A stretch of 64,000 nucleotides of DNA. It comes from Mycobacterium sp. DL440. Lineage in GTDB: Bacteria; Actinomycetota; Actinomycetes; Mycobacteriales; Mycobacteriaceae. Location: positions 2,098,984-2,162,983 of the forward strand of contig NZ_CP050191.1 in NCBI RefSeq assembly GCF_011745145.1. Direction: 5' to 3'. Within the stretch, counting starts at the first letter, position 1, and each line of letters starts with the position of its first letter. The notes beneath the pieces were generated by a model. That model was not told where the DNA came from and ran no database searches. It saw only the letters and a list, made by a program, of their open reading frames with translations. The position numbers were made by a program, and so were the translations under genes. Below are positions 59,701 through 64,000 of the stretch, piece by piece.

Positions 59701-62700
59701 CGGGTTACATGGTTCCCGCCTCGGTGGTCGCCCTGGCCGCGCTGCCGGTGACGGTGAACGGCAAACTCGATGCCCGGGCGCTGCCGGCCCCGGACTTTCA
59801 GGACGCCGGTCATTACCGCGCGCCGGCCGGCCCCGATGAGGAGATCCTGGCCGGAATCTTCGCCCGTGTCCTCGGCGTGGAGCGAGTGGGTGCCGATGAC
59901 TCCTTCTTCGATCTGGGCGGCGATTCCGTCTCGACGATGCGCCTGGTGTCCGCGATCAACGCCGGCCTGGGCACGGAACTTTCGGTACGCACGGTGTTCG
60001 AAGCGCCTACCGTCGCCCAATTGGCGTTGTATGTCGGTGAACGCGCAGGGCGGCTGGAGCCGCTGGTGGCAGGTGAACGCCCCGACGTGATCCCACTGTC
60101 GTTCGCCCAGAACCGGTTGTGGTTCGTCGACCAGTTGCAGGGGCCGTCCCCGGTATACAACATGCCGGTCGGTCTGCAACTGCACGGGCGCCTCGACGCC
60201 GACGCGTTGGGTGCGGCGCTGGCCGATGTGGTGGCTCGCCACGAGAGCCTGCGGACGGTGTTCGACGCGCCGGATGGAACACCTCGGCAGGTGGTGACGT
60301 CCGTCGACACGGTCGACTTCGGTTGGGACGTCGTTGATGCCGGCGGATGGCCGGCGGGCGCCTTGGAAGAGGCCATCGGCGCCACGGTCCGGTACAGCTT
60401 CGACCTCGCTGCCGAAATCCCCTTGCGGGCAAAGCTGTTCCGCGTCGCCGAGGATGAGCACGTGCTGGTGGCGGTGGTGCACCATATCGCCGCCGACGGC
60501 TGGTCGCTCACCCCGCTGGTGCGTGATCTGAGCGTGGCGTACGCGGGCCGGAGCAGGGGAGAGGCTCCCGATTGGGAGCCGCTGGCGGTGCAGTACGTCG
60601 ACTACACGTTGTGGCAGCGCGCGCAGCTCGGTGACCTCGACGACGCCGCCAGTCCGATCGCCGCACAGTTGGACTACTGGGAAGAGGCGCTGGCGGGCCT
60701 CCCTGAACACCTGGCGCTTCCCACCGACCGTCCCTACCCGCCGGTTGCCGACCAGCGCGGGTCCACTGTGGCGGTGGACTGGCCGGTCGAGTTGCAGCAG
60801 CGGGTGAACGAGGTGGCCGGCGAGTACAGCGCGACCAACTTCATGGTGATGCAGGCCGCGCTCGCCGTACTGTTGTCCAAGCTGGGCGCGAGTTCAGATG
60901 TGGCCGTTGGTTTCCCGATCGCCGGGCGCGGTAACGCAGCTCTTGATGAGCTGGTGGGCTTCTTCGTCAACAATTTGGTGCTACGGGTGGATCTGGACGG
61001 GGATCCCACGGTGGCGGAGTTGCTGGCCCAGGTGCGGATGCGCACCCTGGCCGCCTTCGAGCACCAGGACGTGCCGTTCGAAGTTCTGGTGGAGCGGCTC
61101 AATCCGACCCGGAGCCTGACCCACCACCCGGTGGTACAGGTGGCGTTGGCCTGGCAGAACCTTCCCTGGCAGGACACCGGTCCGGCGGATGGGCTGAGCC
61201 TGGGCGATCTGCAGGTGACGCCGCTTCCGGTGGACACCCAGACCTCCCGCATGGACCTGACCTTCTCCCTCGGAGAGCGTTGGACCTCCGACGGTGCGCC
61301 CGCCGGGATCGGCGGTGCGGTGGAATTCCGCACCGATGTGTTCGACGCGGGCAGTATCGAAACGCTGATCGCGCGGTGGCAGCGTGTGTTGGCGGCGATG
61401 ACTGCGGACCCCACCCAGCGGCTCTCGTCCCTCGATCTGCTCGACGCGGCCGAGCATGCGCGCCTGGACGGCTGGGGTAACCGAGCGGTGTTGACGACGC
61501 CCGAGTTTGACCGGGCCGCCGTGTCGATTCCGGCCCTGTTCGCCGGGCAGGTTGCCCGTGCGCCCGAGGCGGTGGCGATCACCGTCGACGGTCGCAGCAT
61601 GACCTATCTGGAACTCGATGATGCCGCAAACCGATTGACCCACAAGCTGACTGCCCATGGTGTCGGCCCGGGGGCGTGCGTCGCGTTGCTGGCCGAGCGC
61701 TCCGCTGAAGCGGTGGTGGCCATGCTGGCGGTGCTCAAGACCGGGGCGGCATATCTGCCGATCGACCCGGTTCAACCCGATGCGCGGATCGAATTCATGC
61801 TCGCCGATGCAGCGCCGGCCGCCGCGATCATCACCACCGGTCTGGCCGACCGGCTGGCCGGATGCGACGTACCGGTCATCGATGTCAGTGATACCGCCGA
61901 TGCCGCACACCCCGAGCTCGACGGGCTCGCCGGCCTCCAACTCGCAGCGCCGAACCCGGACGATATCGCGTATCTGATCTACACCTCGGGCACCACCGGT
62001 GTCCCCAAAGGCGTGGCGATCACCCACCGCAACGTGACCGAACTGCTGGGGACACCGGACACCTTCCTGGCCGGGCGGACATGGACGCAGTGGCATTCCT
62101 ACGCCTTCGACGCCTCGGTCGAGGAGATCTGGGGCGCGCTGTTGCACGGTGGACGGCTCGTCGTGGTGCCCGAATCGGTGGCTCGCTCACCAGAGGACCT
62201 GCAGATCCTGCTCGTTGCCGAACAGGTCGACGTGTTGAGCCAGACTCCGACGGCGGTGGCGATGCTGTCACCCGAGCGTCTGGGTGGGGTGACGTTGTTG
62301 GTGGCCGGTGAGGCCTGCCCGGCCGACGTGGTGGACCGTTGGGCACCCGGCCGCGTGATGGTCAACGCCTACGGCCCGACCGAGACCACGATATGTGCCT
62401 CCAGGACTACGCCTTTGAGCCCCGGGTCCGGGGCGCCGTCGATCGGTGCGCCGGTAGCGGGTGCGGCGCTGTTCGCGCTGGACGGATCGCTGCGCCGGGT
62501 GCCGCCCGGCGTGGTCGGCGAGTTGTACGTGGCGGGCCGCGGCGTGGGTCTCGGGTATGTCGGCCGGGCCGATCTGACCGGCTCGCGCTTTGTGGCCTGC
62601 CCGTTCGGGGCGCCAGGAACCCGCATGTATCGCACCGGCGACCTGGTGTTCTGGGACGCCGACGGTCAGTTGCGCTACGTGGGACGTGCCGATGAGCAGG

Positions 62701-64000
62701 TCAAGATCCGCGGGTATCGCATCGAGCTCGGCGAAGTTCAGGCCGTGCTGGCCGGGCTGGACGGTGTCGAGCAGGCGGCGGTGATCGCTCGTACGGACCG
62801 CCCCGACTCCTTGCGGCTGGTGGGCTACGTGACCGGAACAGCGGAGCCGGCCAAGCTGCGCGCCCAGCTGGCCGAGCAGCTCCCGGCCTACATGGTTCCG
62901 GCTGCCGTCGTGCAATTGGCGGCGTTGCCGTTGACCCCCAACGGAAAACTGAACACCCGTGCCCTGCCGGCACCCGAGTACCAGGACATCGACCACTACC
63001 GCGCCCCGGCGACCCCCACCGAGGAGATCCTGACCGAGATCTACGCCCGCGTGCTCGGCGTGGAGCGGGTCGGGGTCGACGATTCGTTCTTCGATCTCGG
63101 CGGAGATTCGCTTTCCGCGATGCGTCTGGTCGCCGCGGTCAACACCGCCCTGGACACGGGTCTTGCGGTGCGGGTGCTGTTCGAGGCACCCACGGTGGCA
63201 CAACTGGCGCCCCGCATCGGAGGGGAAACGGCACGCCTGGATCCGCTGGTGGCTGCTCAGCGGCCCGCGGTGATTCCGCTGTCGTTCGCGCAGTCGCGAC
63301 TGTGGTTCCTGGACCAATTGCAGGGCCCGTCACCGGTTTACAACATGGCGACCGCGCTCCGGATCGGCGGCGCACTGGATACCGAGGCGTTGGGTGTGGC
63401 GCTGGCCGATGTGGTGGCCCGTCACGAAAGCCTGCGTACCGTGTTCCCGGCCGTCGACGGAATTCCGCGGCAGTCGGTCCTGTCCGTCGAACACGCCCAG
63501 TTCGGCTGGGATGTTGTCGACGCCGCCGATTGGACGGCGGAGCAGCTGCACGCGGCCATCGGCGAAGCGGCCCGTCACACCTTTGACCTGTCCGCCGAAA
63601 TACCGTTGCGGGCCCGGCTCTTCCGCCTCGCCGATGACGAACACGTCCTGGCAGCAGTCGTGCACCACATCGCTGCCGACGGTTTGTCGGTCACTCCACT
63701 GGTGGCGGATCTCGGGGTGGCCTACGCCGGCCGAAGCGCCGGACAAGCCCCCGGCTGGGCTGAATTGGCAGTCCAGTATGTCGATTACACGCTGTGGCAG
63801 CGCGCGCAGTTCGGCGACCTCGCCGACAGTCAGAGCCGGATCGCCTCGCAGCTGGCCTACTGGCAGCATGCTCTGGCCGGGATGCCTGAACGCGTGGCGT
63901 TGCCCACCGATCGGCCCTACCCTCCTGCCGCCGATCAGCGCGGTGCCACCGTCACCCTGGACTGGTCCGCAGAACTACAGCAGCAGGTGGCTCGGGTGGC
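44694..64000 (+). CDS. Giant multimodular NRPS, at least six modules, 3' end outside the window
   Basis: A single uninterrupted frame of at least 6,435 residues. The most likely start is TTG 44694, overlapping mbtH and giving [20 protein letters not shown] just before the first condensation motif. Domain order is C1-A1-T1-E1, C2-A2-T2, C3-A3-T3-E3, C4-A4-T4, C5-A5-T5, C6. The catalytic HHxxxDG is intact in all C and E domains (His residues near 145, 1189, 1684, 2707, 3751, 4238, 5263 and 6324). Phosphopantetheine serines are 1005, 2522, 3579, 5078 and 6139. C2 and C4, which follow epimerases, are of DCL type and C3, C5 and C6 of LCL type. No thioesterase or reductase is reached. Product: acylated peptide of at least six residues, D at 1 and 3. 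Not the Mps1/Mps2 pattern. Confidence 0.95.
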   Translation, partial: MISKSPAGTSGSDRGALPLTRGQLDIWLSEESGRAGVKWQLGMLARLDGAIDHDVLERAIRHVVREAEPLRATFSEVDGQVFQTVVDHDVELVRRDLMGSTDPVGDAYRMVSAIRRTPMPLDGPLFKFALMQTRADEFYFFVCCHHIAIDGLGMGLVIHQIAAAYTAIDAGEPIPPTIFGPLQSLIDCESEYEATDDYLDDQAYWSKNVPPEAEPRPGPASGVANPVDEYEPSAPIRLDRFAVGRARELSKALGVRRASVIAAAYGLLVHGETGGSEVVLDFPVSRRVRPEVMLMAGMVSGVVPLVLTTSPGSTVAEFCKHVDTRIQEAMRHQRFPLRAIENKARFQGTGQPSTRAAINFIPTIPVAYFGSAFGSGTVTHTGLVDQFGLVFLQEGEDLLLSMTGVGQLFAGRDARDIADRFERVLRAMTADSGRTISTIDIRDELEELDGWGNRAALDVPVLPALSIPVLFAAQVARDPDAVAVSFGDSSMSYRGLDHAANRLAHLLVEQGVGPGQRVALLFPRSVEAIVAILGVLKTGAAYVPIDPSVPDARLEFVLADARLVVVVTTAELADRLDGRPLTVIDVHDRAVYGQPSTPLSVVPAPDDIAYLIYTSGTTGVPKGVAIPHRNVTRLLDAIDGDVALSAGQVWTQFHSLAFDFSVWEIFGALLHGGRLVVVPESVTRSPEELHALLVDQHVSVLSQTPSAFYALAAVDTARPENRLALEVVVFGGEALEPARLRPWLAEHPRLPRLINMYGITETTVHATFREITAADADGIASPIGVPLADLALFVLDDWMRPVPAGVVGELYVAGAGLGYGYVGRAPLTSTRFVACPFGSPGTRMYRTGDLVCWHADGELQYLGRADEQVKIRGYRIELGEIEAALTALDDVEQAVVIAREDRPGDKRLVGYIVGTADPFAARTALGEMLPSYMVPTAVVALDAFPLTVNGKLDKKALPAPEYQHIDDYRAPSTPVEEILAGIYAQILGLERVGVDASFFEMGGDSILSMQVASRARAAGLVCRPRDIFVQQTVARLAQVVGTSGMADGPADEGLGPVSATPIMRWLKGLERTGGSIDEFNQTVLLQAPAGVTEADVVILLQALLDRHGMLRLHARDAADVRSKSSAASGGWSLTVPEAGSVDAAGCLRTVDVLSDESLLAARTALNPSAGAMLRALWVTSTGQLVLIVHHLAVDGVSWRIMLEDLNIAWAQHRGGRPPSLPEAGTSFARWSDLLSHAAQHPQVLEQAQAWRQIAATRATLPAPLPAVDTYATAGQLSMALDAETTHMLLGAVPAAFHAGVHDILLIAFGLAVAEFSRAGAAPIAIDVEGHGRQEAMAGLGGIPARDIDLSRAVGWFTTKYPVSLSFGGRGGGLSWAQVVSGGAPLGAVVKEAKEQLRALPEGLTYGLLRYLNPDTDLAGPDPVVAFNYLGRLGGAAGDPSGDAWRIRPDGLSLTRAAGAVPTSLGHTVELNAATVDTDTGVQLNADWTWALSALDDELVSRLGELWFEALAGICEHVRRGGGGLTPSDIAPAELSQPQIDELSEQYRIADVLPLTPLQQGLLFHASTAQGSDDVYAMQLDIALSGPLDQHRLYDAVHTVVARHPHLAARFCEQFEQPVQVILADPAVPWRYIELDAKGSEVDEQVQGICAAERAAVCDLRNDSPFRAALIRGADGRHRFVLTTHHIVLDGWSMPIMLQEIFASVSGQRLPAPAPYRRFVTWLGERDTAGARAAWREMLSGFDTPTLVGPPGREALGQRGIESFRLPEGITRALGDLARSQHTTANVVLQGAWALLLSSLTGQNDVAFGTTVSGRPAEVVGVDSMVGLLINTVPVRATFTPATTTADLLRQLQSAHVDTLEHQHVALSEIHRLTGQDRLFDTLLVFENYPIDTTASLGVDGLSITEFDFRESNHYPLAVQALPGREMQLRVEYDTDVFDLGTIDDLMERLKTVLAFMTADPGRPLSSVDLLGEAAHTRLDEWSNLAALTAPAQTSASMSIPTLFAAQVARTPDAVAVTFDGRSMTYRELDAAANRLAHLLSGRGAGPGEVVALLFSRSAEAIVAILAVLKTGAAYVPVDPALPLARIEFMVADAAPVVAVTNSDRRSRLDGCGLPVIDVNDPAVDAQPSTAPSGPSSDDIAYIIYTSGTTGVPKGVAIPHRNVPGLFGSLDANVSSGPDQVWTQWHSYSFDVSVWEIFGALLHGARLLVVPEPVAESPEAFHQLLVAERVTVLSQTPSAAGMISPQGLESAALVVAGEACPPELVDRWAPGRVMINAYGPTEATVYASISAPLAPGPVVPIGRPVAGGALFILDAWLRPVPPGVVGELYIAGRGVGVGYWRRAGLTSSRFVACPFGAPGSRMYRTGDLVRWGDDGEVQYLGRADEQVKIRGYRIELGEVQAALAALDGVTQAVVIAREDDGVPVRLVGYITGTADPVQIRAQVAERLPSYMVPSAVVAIDTVPLTVNGKLDRRALPAPDYVDSDHYRAPSNPVEEILADVYSRILGLHRVGVDDSFFDLGGDSLSAMRLVAAINKSLNAGIAVRSLFDAPTVAELASRIGGEEAQLEPLVAGERPAVVPLSFAQSRLWFLDQLQGPSPVYNMTAAFRISGELDVDALHAALADVVARHESLRTLFAAPEGLPRQVVIATGREAIAWDVVDATDWAPSRLQAAIDGASRHTFDLSTEIPLRARLFRLAQGEHVLAAVIHHIAADGWSMTPLVADLGVAYASRCAGQAPDWVPLAVQYADYTLWQRAQFGDLDDSQSRIATQLTYWRDALAGMPERIDLPTDRPYPLMTDQRGATIRVDWPAELQQQVARVAREHNATAFMVVQAALLTLISKLSASSDVAVGFPIAGRRDPALDELVGFFVNTLVLRVDLAGDPTVTEVLAQVRARSLAAFDHQDVPFEVLVEQLNPTRSLAHHPLIQVALAWQNLGGHDIIDSTAGMTLGDLQVTRMPVDTHTARMDLNFSLAERRTAAGEPAGIGGTVEFRTDVFDAETIETLIARLQRVLTAMTADPTVRLSAVDLLDNDERARLAAIGNQATLNRLASRAVSIPALFAEHVARTPETVAVTCGARSWTYRELDESANRLAHLLIGQGAAPGRCVALLFSRSAEAIVAILAILKTGAAYLPIDPSVPDTRLDFVLDDASPVAAVTTADLVDRLQGRGMAVIDAGATHQPATGNQSSSAPSMPGADDIAYLIYTSGTTGVPKGVAITHHNVTQLLGTLDAGLPYPGVWPQCHSLAFDVSVWEIFGALLRGGRVVVVPEEITVSPEDFHALLVREHVDVLTQTPSAVRVLPTEGLESAALVVVGEACPPEVVQQWAPGRVMINAYGPTETTMCVAISAPLEPGRGVPIGSPVPGAALFVLDESLRPVPAGVVGELYVAGVGLGYGYVGRNGLTASRFVACPFGGFGTRMYRTGDLVCWRPDGQLEYLGRADEQVKIRGYRIELGEVQAALAGLDGVEQAVVVAREDRPGDKRLVGYITGTADPARGRAELAERLPAYMVPVAVVVLDALPLTVNGKLDTRALPAPDYREGERYRAPSDAVEEVLTGIYAQVLGLERVGVDDSFFDLGGDSILSMQVVARARAAGLVCRPRDVFVEQTVARLAQVTGAAAGSHGPVDEGVGPVPATPIIRWLQDVEGPVDQFNQTLLVQAPDGVTEADAVIILQALLDRHAMLRLRAGDGGAGRWSLTALEPGSVDARGCLQSVDALTDDELVAARSRLNPAAGVMLSALWVSSTTQLVLVVHHLAVDGVSWRIILEDLNIAWAQHRGGQPVALPPAGTSFARWAELLDICAGHSDVVAQASVWRRVAAAPPVLPAVRPEADTYETAGQLPVALDVESTRMLLGEVSTAFHAGVHDILLIAFGLAVAELSGTLGASDVPIAVDVEGHGRHEDIAADIDLSRTVGWFTTKYPVALNFAGGLSWSQVIAGDAALGAVVKDAKEQLRALPDPLTYGLLRYLNPEVDLDGADPTVGFNYLGRLGGGSTDTTDGLWQLCAEGLSATGAAAVIPMPLTHTVALNAGTVDTDTGPHLQANWTWARSVVDEAQIGRLSQLWLEALAGICEHVRNGGGGLTPSDIAPARLTQHEIDELARQYRIADILPLTALQQGLVFHSSTAEGPDDDLYVVQLDITVAGVLNEHRLRDAVQAVANRHPHLAARFCEQFDEPVQIIPADPTAGWRYVELGTAATEEQIQQVCAEERAAVCDLAHPPAFRVAVIRTAHHRHRVVLTNHHIVLDGWSLPILLQEIFAGYQGLRLPPAVPYRSFIEWLADRDVAAAHAAWREVLAGFDTPTLVGPSQKSGLGRRGVRAHRLSEQTTRALNDLARSHHTTVNIVLQGAWAVLLNSLTGQRDIAFGTVVSGRPAELTGAESMVGLLINTVPVRADITAATTTTDLLDRLQRAQTRTLEHQYLSLSEIHRITDHDRLFDTLFVFENYPVDASALSGADDGLEITEFTSHESTDYPLTMQAIPGDELRLRLEYDTDVFDPAGIEALTKRIEAVLEAMTAAPGRQLSALDLLDDAERARLARWGNRAVLSDLAQPASVPELFAVQVARAPETVAVVCGDRSLTYRELDEAANRLAHLLVSQGVGPGERVALMFPRSAEAIVSVLAVLKAGAAYLPIDPALPTARVEFMLTDAAPIAAVTTAELIDRFDGHGLMVFDGSNISDPAVAAQPSTALTLPAPDDLAHIIYTSGTTGQPKGVAVTQRNVAQLFDSLQIGVPLEPGQVWTQFHSYAFDFSVWEIWGALLHGGRLVVVPDSVTRSPEDFHAMLIREQVTVLTQTPSAVSVLPVQGLERTALVIGAEPCPPALVDRWAPGRAMVNVYGPTETTMWLCASTPLETGSGAPPIGSPTAWAAFFVLDEWLRPVPAGVVGELYLSGAGVGVGYWRRTGLTASRFMACPFGEPGSRMYRTGDLVRWRADGQLDYLGRADEQVKIRGYRIELGEIQSALAALEGVDQAAVIAREDKPGDKRLVGYITGTADPIEARAALAERLPGYMVPASVVALAALPVTVNGKLDARALPAPDFQDAGHYRAPAGPDEEILAGIFARVLGVERVGADDSFFDLGGDSVSTMRLVSAINAGLGTELSVRTVFEAPTVAQLALYVGERAGRLEPLVAGERPDVIPLSFAQNRLWFVDQLQGPSPVYNMPVGLQLHGRLDADALGAALADVVARHESLRTVFDAPDGTPRQVVTSVDTVDFGWDVVDAGGWPAGALEEAIGATVRYSFDLAAEIPLRAKLFRVAEDEHVLVAVVHHIAADGWSLTPLVRDLSVAYAGRSRGEAPDWEPLAVQYVDYTLWQRAQLGDLDDAASPIAAQLDYWEEALAGLPEHLALPTDRPYPPVADQRGSTVAVDWPVELQQRVNEVAGEYSATNFMVMQAALAVLLSKLGASSDVAVGFPIAGRGNAALDELVGFFVNNLVLRVDLDGDPTVAELLAQVRMRTLAAFEHQDVPFEVLVERLNPTRSLTHHPVVQVALAWQNLPWQDTGPADGLSLGDLQVTPLPVDTQTSRMDLTFSLGERWTSDGAPAGIGGAVEFRTDVFDAGSIETLIARWQRVLAAMTADPTQRLSSLDLLDAAEHARLDGWGNRAVLTTPEFDRAAVSIPALFAGQVARAPEAVAITVDGRSMTYLELDDAANRLTHKLTAHGVGPGACVALLAERSAEAVVAMLAVLKTGAAYLPIDPVQPDARIEFMLADAAPAAAIITTGLADRLAGCDVPVIDVSDTADAAHPELDGLAGLQLAAPNPDDIAYLIYTSGTTGVPKGVAITHRNVTELLGTPDTFLAGRTWTQWHSYAFDASVEEIWGALLHGGRLVVVPESVARSPEDLQILLVAEQVDVLSQTPTAVAMLSPERLGGVTLLVAGEACPADVVDRWAPGRVMVNAYGPTETTICASRTTPLSPGSGAPSIGAPVAGAALFALDGSLRRVPPGVVGELYVAGRGVGLGYVGRADLTGSRFVACPFGAPGTRMYRTGDLVFWDADGQLRYVGRADEQVKIRGYRIELGEVQAVLAGLDGVEQAAVIARTDRPDSLRLVGYVTGTAEPAKLRAQLAEQLPAYMVPAAVVQLAALPLTPNGKLNTRALPAPEYQDIDHYRAPATPTEEILTEIYARVLGVERVGVDDSFFDLGGDSLSAMRLVAAVNTALDTGLAVRVLFEAPTVAQLAPRIGGETARLDPLVAAQRPAVIPLSFAQSRLWFLDQLQGPSPVYNMATALRIGGALDTEALGVALADVVARHESLRTVFPAVDGIPRQSVLSVEHAQFGWDVVDAADWTAEQLHAAIGEAARHTFDLSAEIPLRARLFRLADDEHVLAAVVHHIAADGLSVTPLVADLGVAYAGRSAGQAPGWAELAVQYVDYTLWQRAQFGDLADSQSRIASQLAYWQHALAGMPERVALPTDRPYPPAADQRGATVTLDWSAELQQQVARV
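44736..47820 (+). other. NRPS module 1: starter C, A1 (Thr-like), T, with E1 following
   Basis: The first condensation domain ([25 protein letters not shown]) precedes any carrier, so it should N-acylate the first residue. A1 (from about 46089) gives the pocket code D-F-W-S-V-G-M-V-H, close to the threonine code D-F-W-N-I-G-M-V-H. It has a longer A4-A5 segment ([20 protein letters not shown]) than A2 to A5. The carrier serine is in GGDSILSMQ, the type that pairs with epimerases. Residue 1 is predicted D-Thr or D-allo-Thr. Confidence 0.75.
47860..49300 (+). other. NRPS epimerisation domain E1
   Basis: Epimerase-type condensation relative with [15 protein letters not shown] and VEGHGRQE, followed by [10 protein letters not shown] and FNYLGRLGG, the usual epimerase motifs. 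It converts residue 1 to D. The following C2 ([16 protein letters not shown]) is of the DCL type that accepts D donors. Confidence 0.85.
49310..52380 (+). other. NRPS module 2: C2 (DCL), A2, T
   Basis: A2 (from about 50685) gives D-V-W-S-V-A-A-V-Y; the V-A-A-V part recalls aromatic-activating domains, but I know no exact match. Carrier serine in GGDSLSAMR. No epimerase follows, so residue 2 stays L. Confidence 0.7.
52420..56960 (+). other. NRPS module 3: C3 (LCL), A3, T, E3
   Basis: C3 opens [15 protein letters not shown] and has IHHIAADG. A3 (from about 53853) gives D-V-W-T-V-V-A-M-C, a hydrophobic pocket without a confident assignment. E3 has [14 protein letters not shown]. Residue 3 is predicted D. 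Confidence 0.7.
53853..61523 (+). repeat. Two-module block, copy 2 (A-T-E-C-A-T-C)
   Basis: Copy 2 of the block described at 46089. Linker sequences such as [15 protein letters not shown] before the epimerase and QGPSPVYNM at the LCL domain are shared. The A-domain pocket segments differ between copies, as expected after selection for new substrates. A third partial unit, A5-T5-C6, follows without an epimerase. Confidence 0.7.
56990..60040 (+). other. NRPS module 4: C4 (DCL), A4, T
   Basis: C4 has [16 protein letters not shown] and NHHIVLDG. A4 (from about 58341) gives D-F-W-T-V-G-V-M-W with an unusual GAEPCPP in place of AGEACPP; specificity unclear. Carrier serine in GGDSVSTMR. Confidence 0.7.
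60080..63215 (+). other. NRPS module 5: C5 (LCL), A5 (basic residue predicted), T
   Basis: A5 (from about 61524) gives D-A-E-S-L-A-A-I-C. The pocket Glu replaces the Trp found in A1 to A4 (FDASVEEIW versus FDxSVWEIx) and resembles the Lys code of bacitracin synthetase (D-A-E-S-I-G-S-V-C). A Lys or Orn is predicted. The carrier is GGDSLSAMR and an LCL domain follows, so no epimerisation. Confidence 0.65.
63260..64000 (+). other. NRPS module 6: C6 (LCL), truncated by the window edge
   Basis: Begins [15 protein letters not shown] with [11 protein letters not shown] (His near residue 6324) and is cut at the last base. It proves at least a sixth residue is added. Confidence 0.85.

Noticed and set aside
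44474..64000. Canonical GPL mps1-mps2 gene pair
   Set aside because: The domain order, number of modules, position of epimerases and first A-domain code do not fit the GPL tetrapeptide, and no gene break is seen where mps1 and mps2 would part.
44694..64000. Possible frameshift or split of the NRPS into several genes
   Set aside because: Landmark codons (for example at 47676, 52227, 55401, 59895 and 63342) are all in the same phase, and domains and linkers read continuously across each module junction.

Overview
The window looks like the chromosome of a fast-growing mycobacterium (Mycolicibacterium, M. smegmatis/M. fortuitum type). Base composition is high in G+C, GTG and TTG starts are common, and the first 22 kb has the recognisable mycobacterial order gltB-gltD, pykA, tesB, cydA-cydB-cydD-cydC, an HdeD-family gene (Rv1624c type), an amino-acid ABC transporter, sseA, a two-component pair, dps and the Rv1625c-type adenylate cyclase. 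Species assignment is an inference from gene order and protein resemblance only.

Region 1 (1-22139) is core metabolism. It holds glutamate synthase (gltB truncated by the window edge), pyruvate kinase, acyl-CoA thioesterase, the complete cytochrome bd oxidase and its CydDC exporter on the minus strand, a polar amino-acid importer with a GlnR-like site in front, a sulfurtransferase, a MacS-like kinase with a LuxR-type regulator, a DUF2339 membrane protein, Dps and a membrane adenylate cyclase. The dps and cyclase genes converge and share their stop-codon bases.

Region 2 (about 22347 to at least 64000) is an accessory island resembling a glycopeptidolipid (GPL) locus but not matching the canonical one. 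It contains an mmpS-mmpL-mmpL export block, a hemophore-like secreted protein, a sulfotransferase overlapping a PapA/condensation-type acyltransferase, three paralogous GPL-type glycosyltransferases, three SAM methyltransferases, two GAP-family membrane proteins on the opposite strand, a P450 on the opposite strand, mbtH and a giant NRPS gene that runs off the right edge.

The NRPS (44694 to beyond 64000, at least 6,435 residues in one frame) reads Cstarter-A1-T-E / C-A2-T / C-A3-T-E / C-A4-T / C-A5-T / C6... This gives at least six residues with D configuration at 1 and 3. Canonical GPL synthetases (Mps1/Mps2) make the tetrapeptide D-Phe-D-alloThr-D-Ala-L-alaninol. Here the first adenylation domain carries a threonine-like code and the fifth a code with Glu in the pocket, suggesting Lys/Orn. 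The gene is largely a tandem duplication of a two-module block with a period near 7.67 kb. The parsimonious model is an acylated, D-Thr-initiated, at least hexameric lipopeptide that is glycosylated, methylated, possibly acylated and sulfated, then exported by MmpL/MmpS with GAP proteins. This lipopeptide is the best candidate for an undescribed system here.

The 660-base region before mbtH carries a promoter, an exact KstR-type palindrome and four copies of the heptamer TCAGCAA, making it the likely control point of the assembly line.
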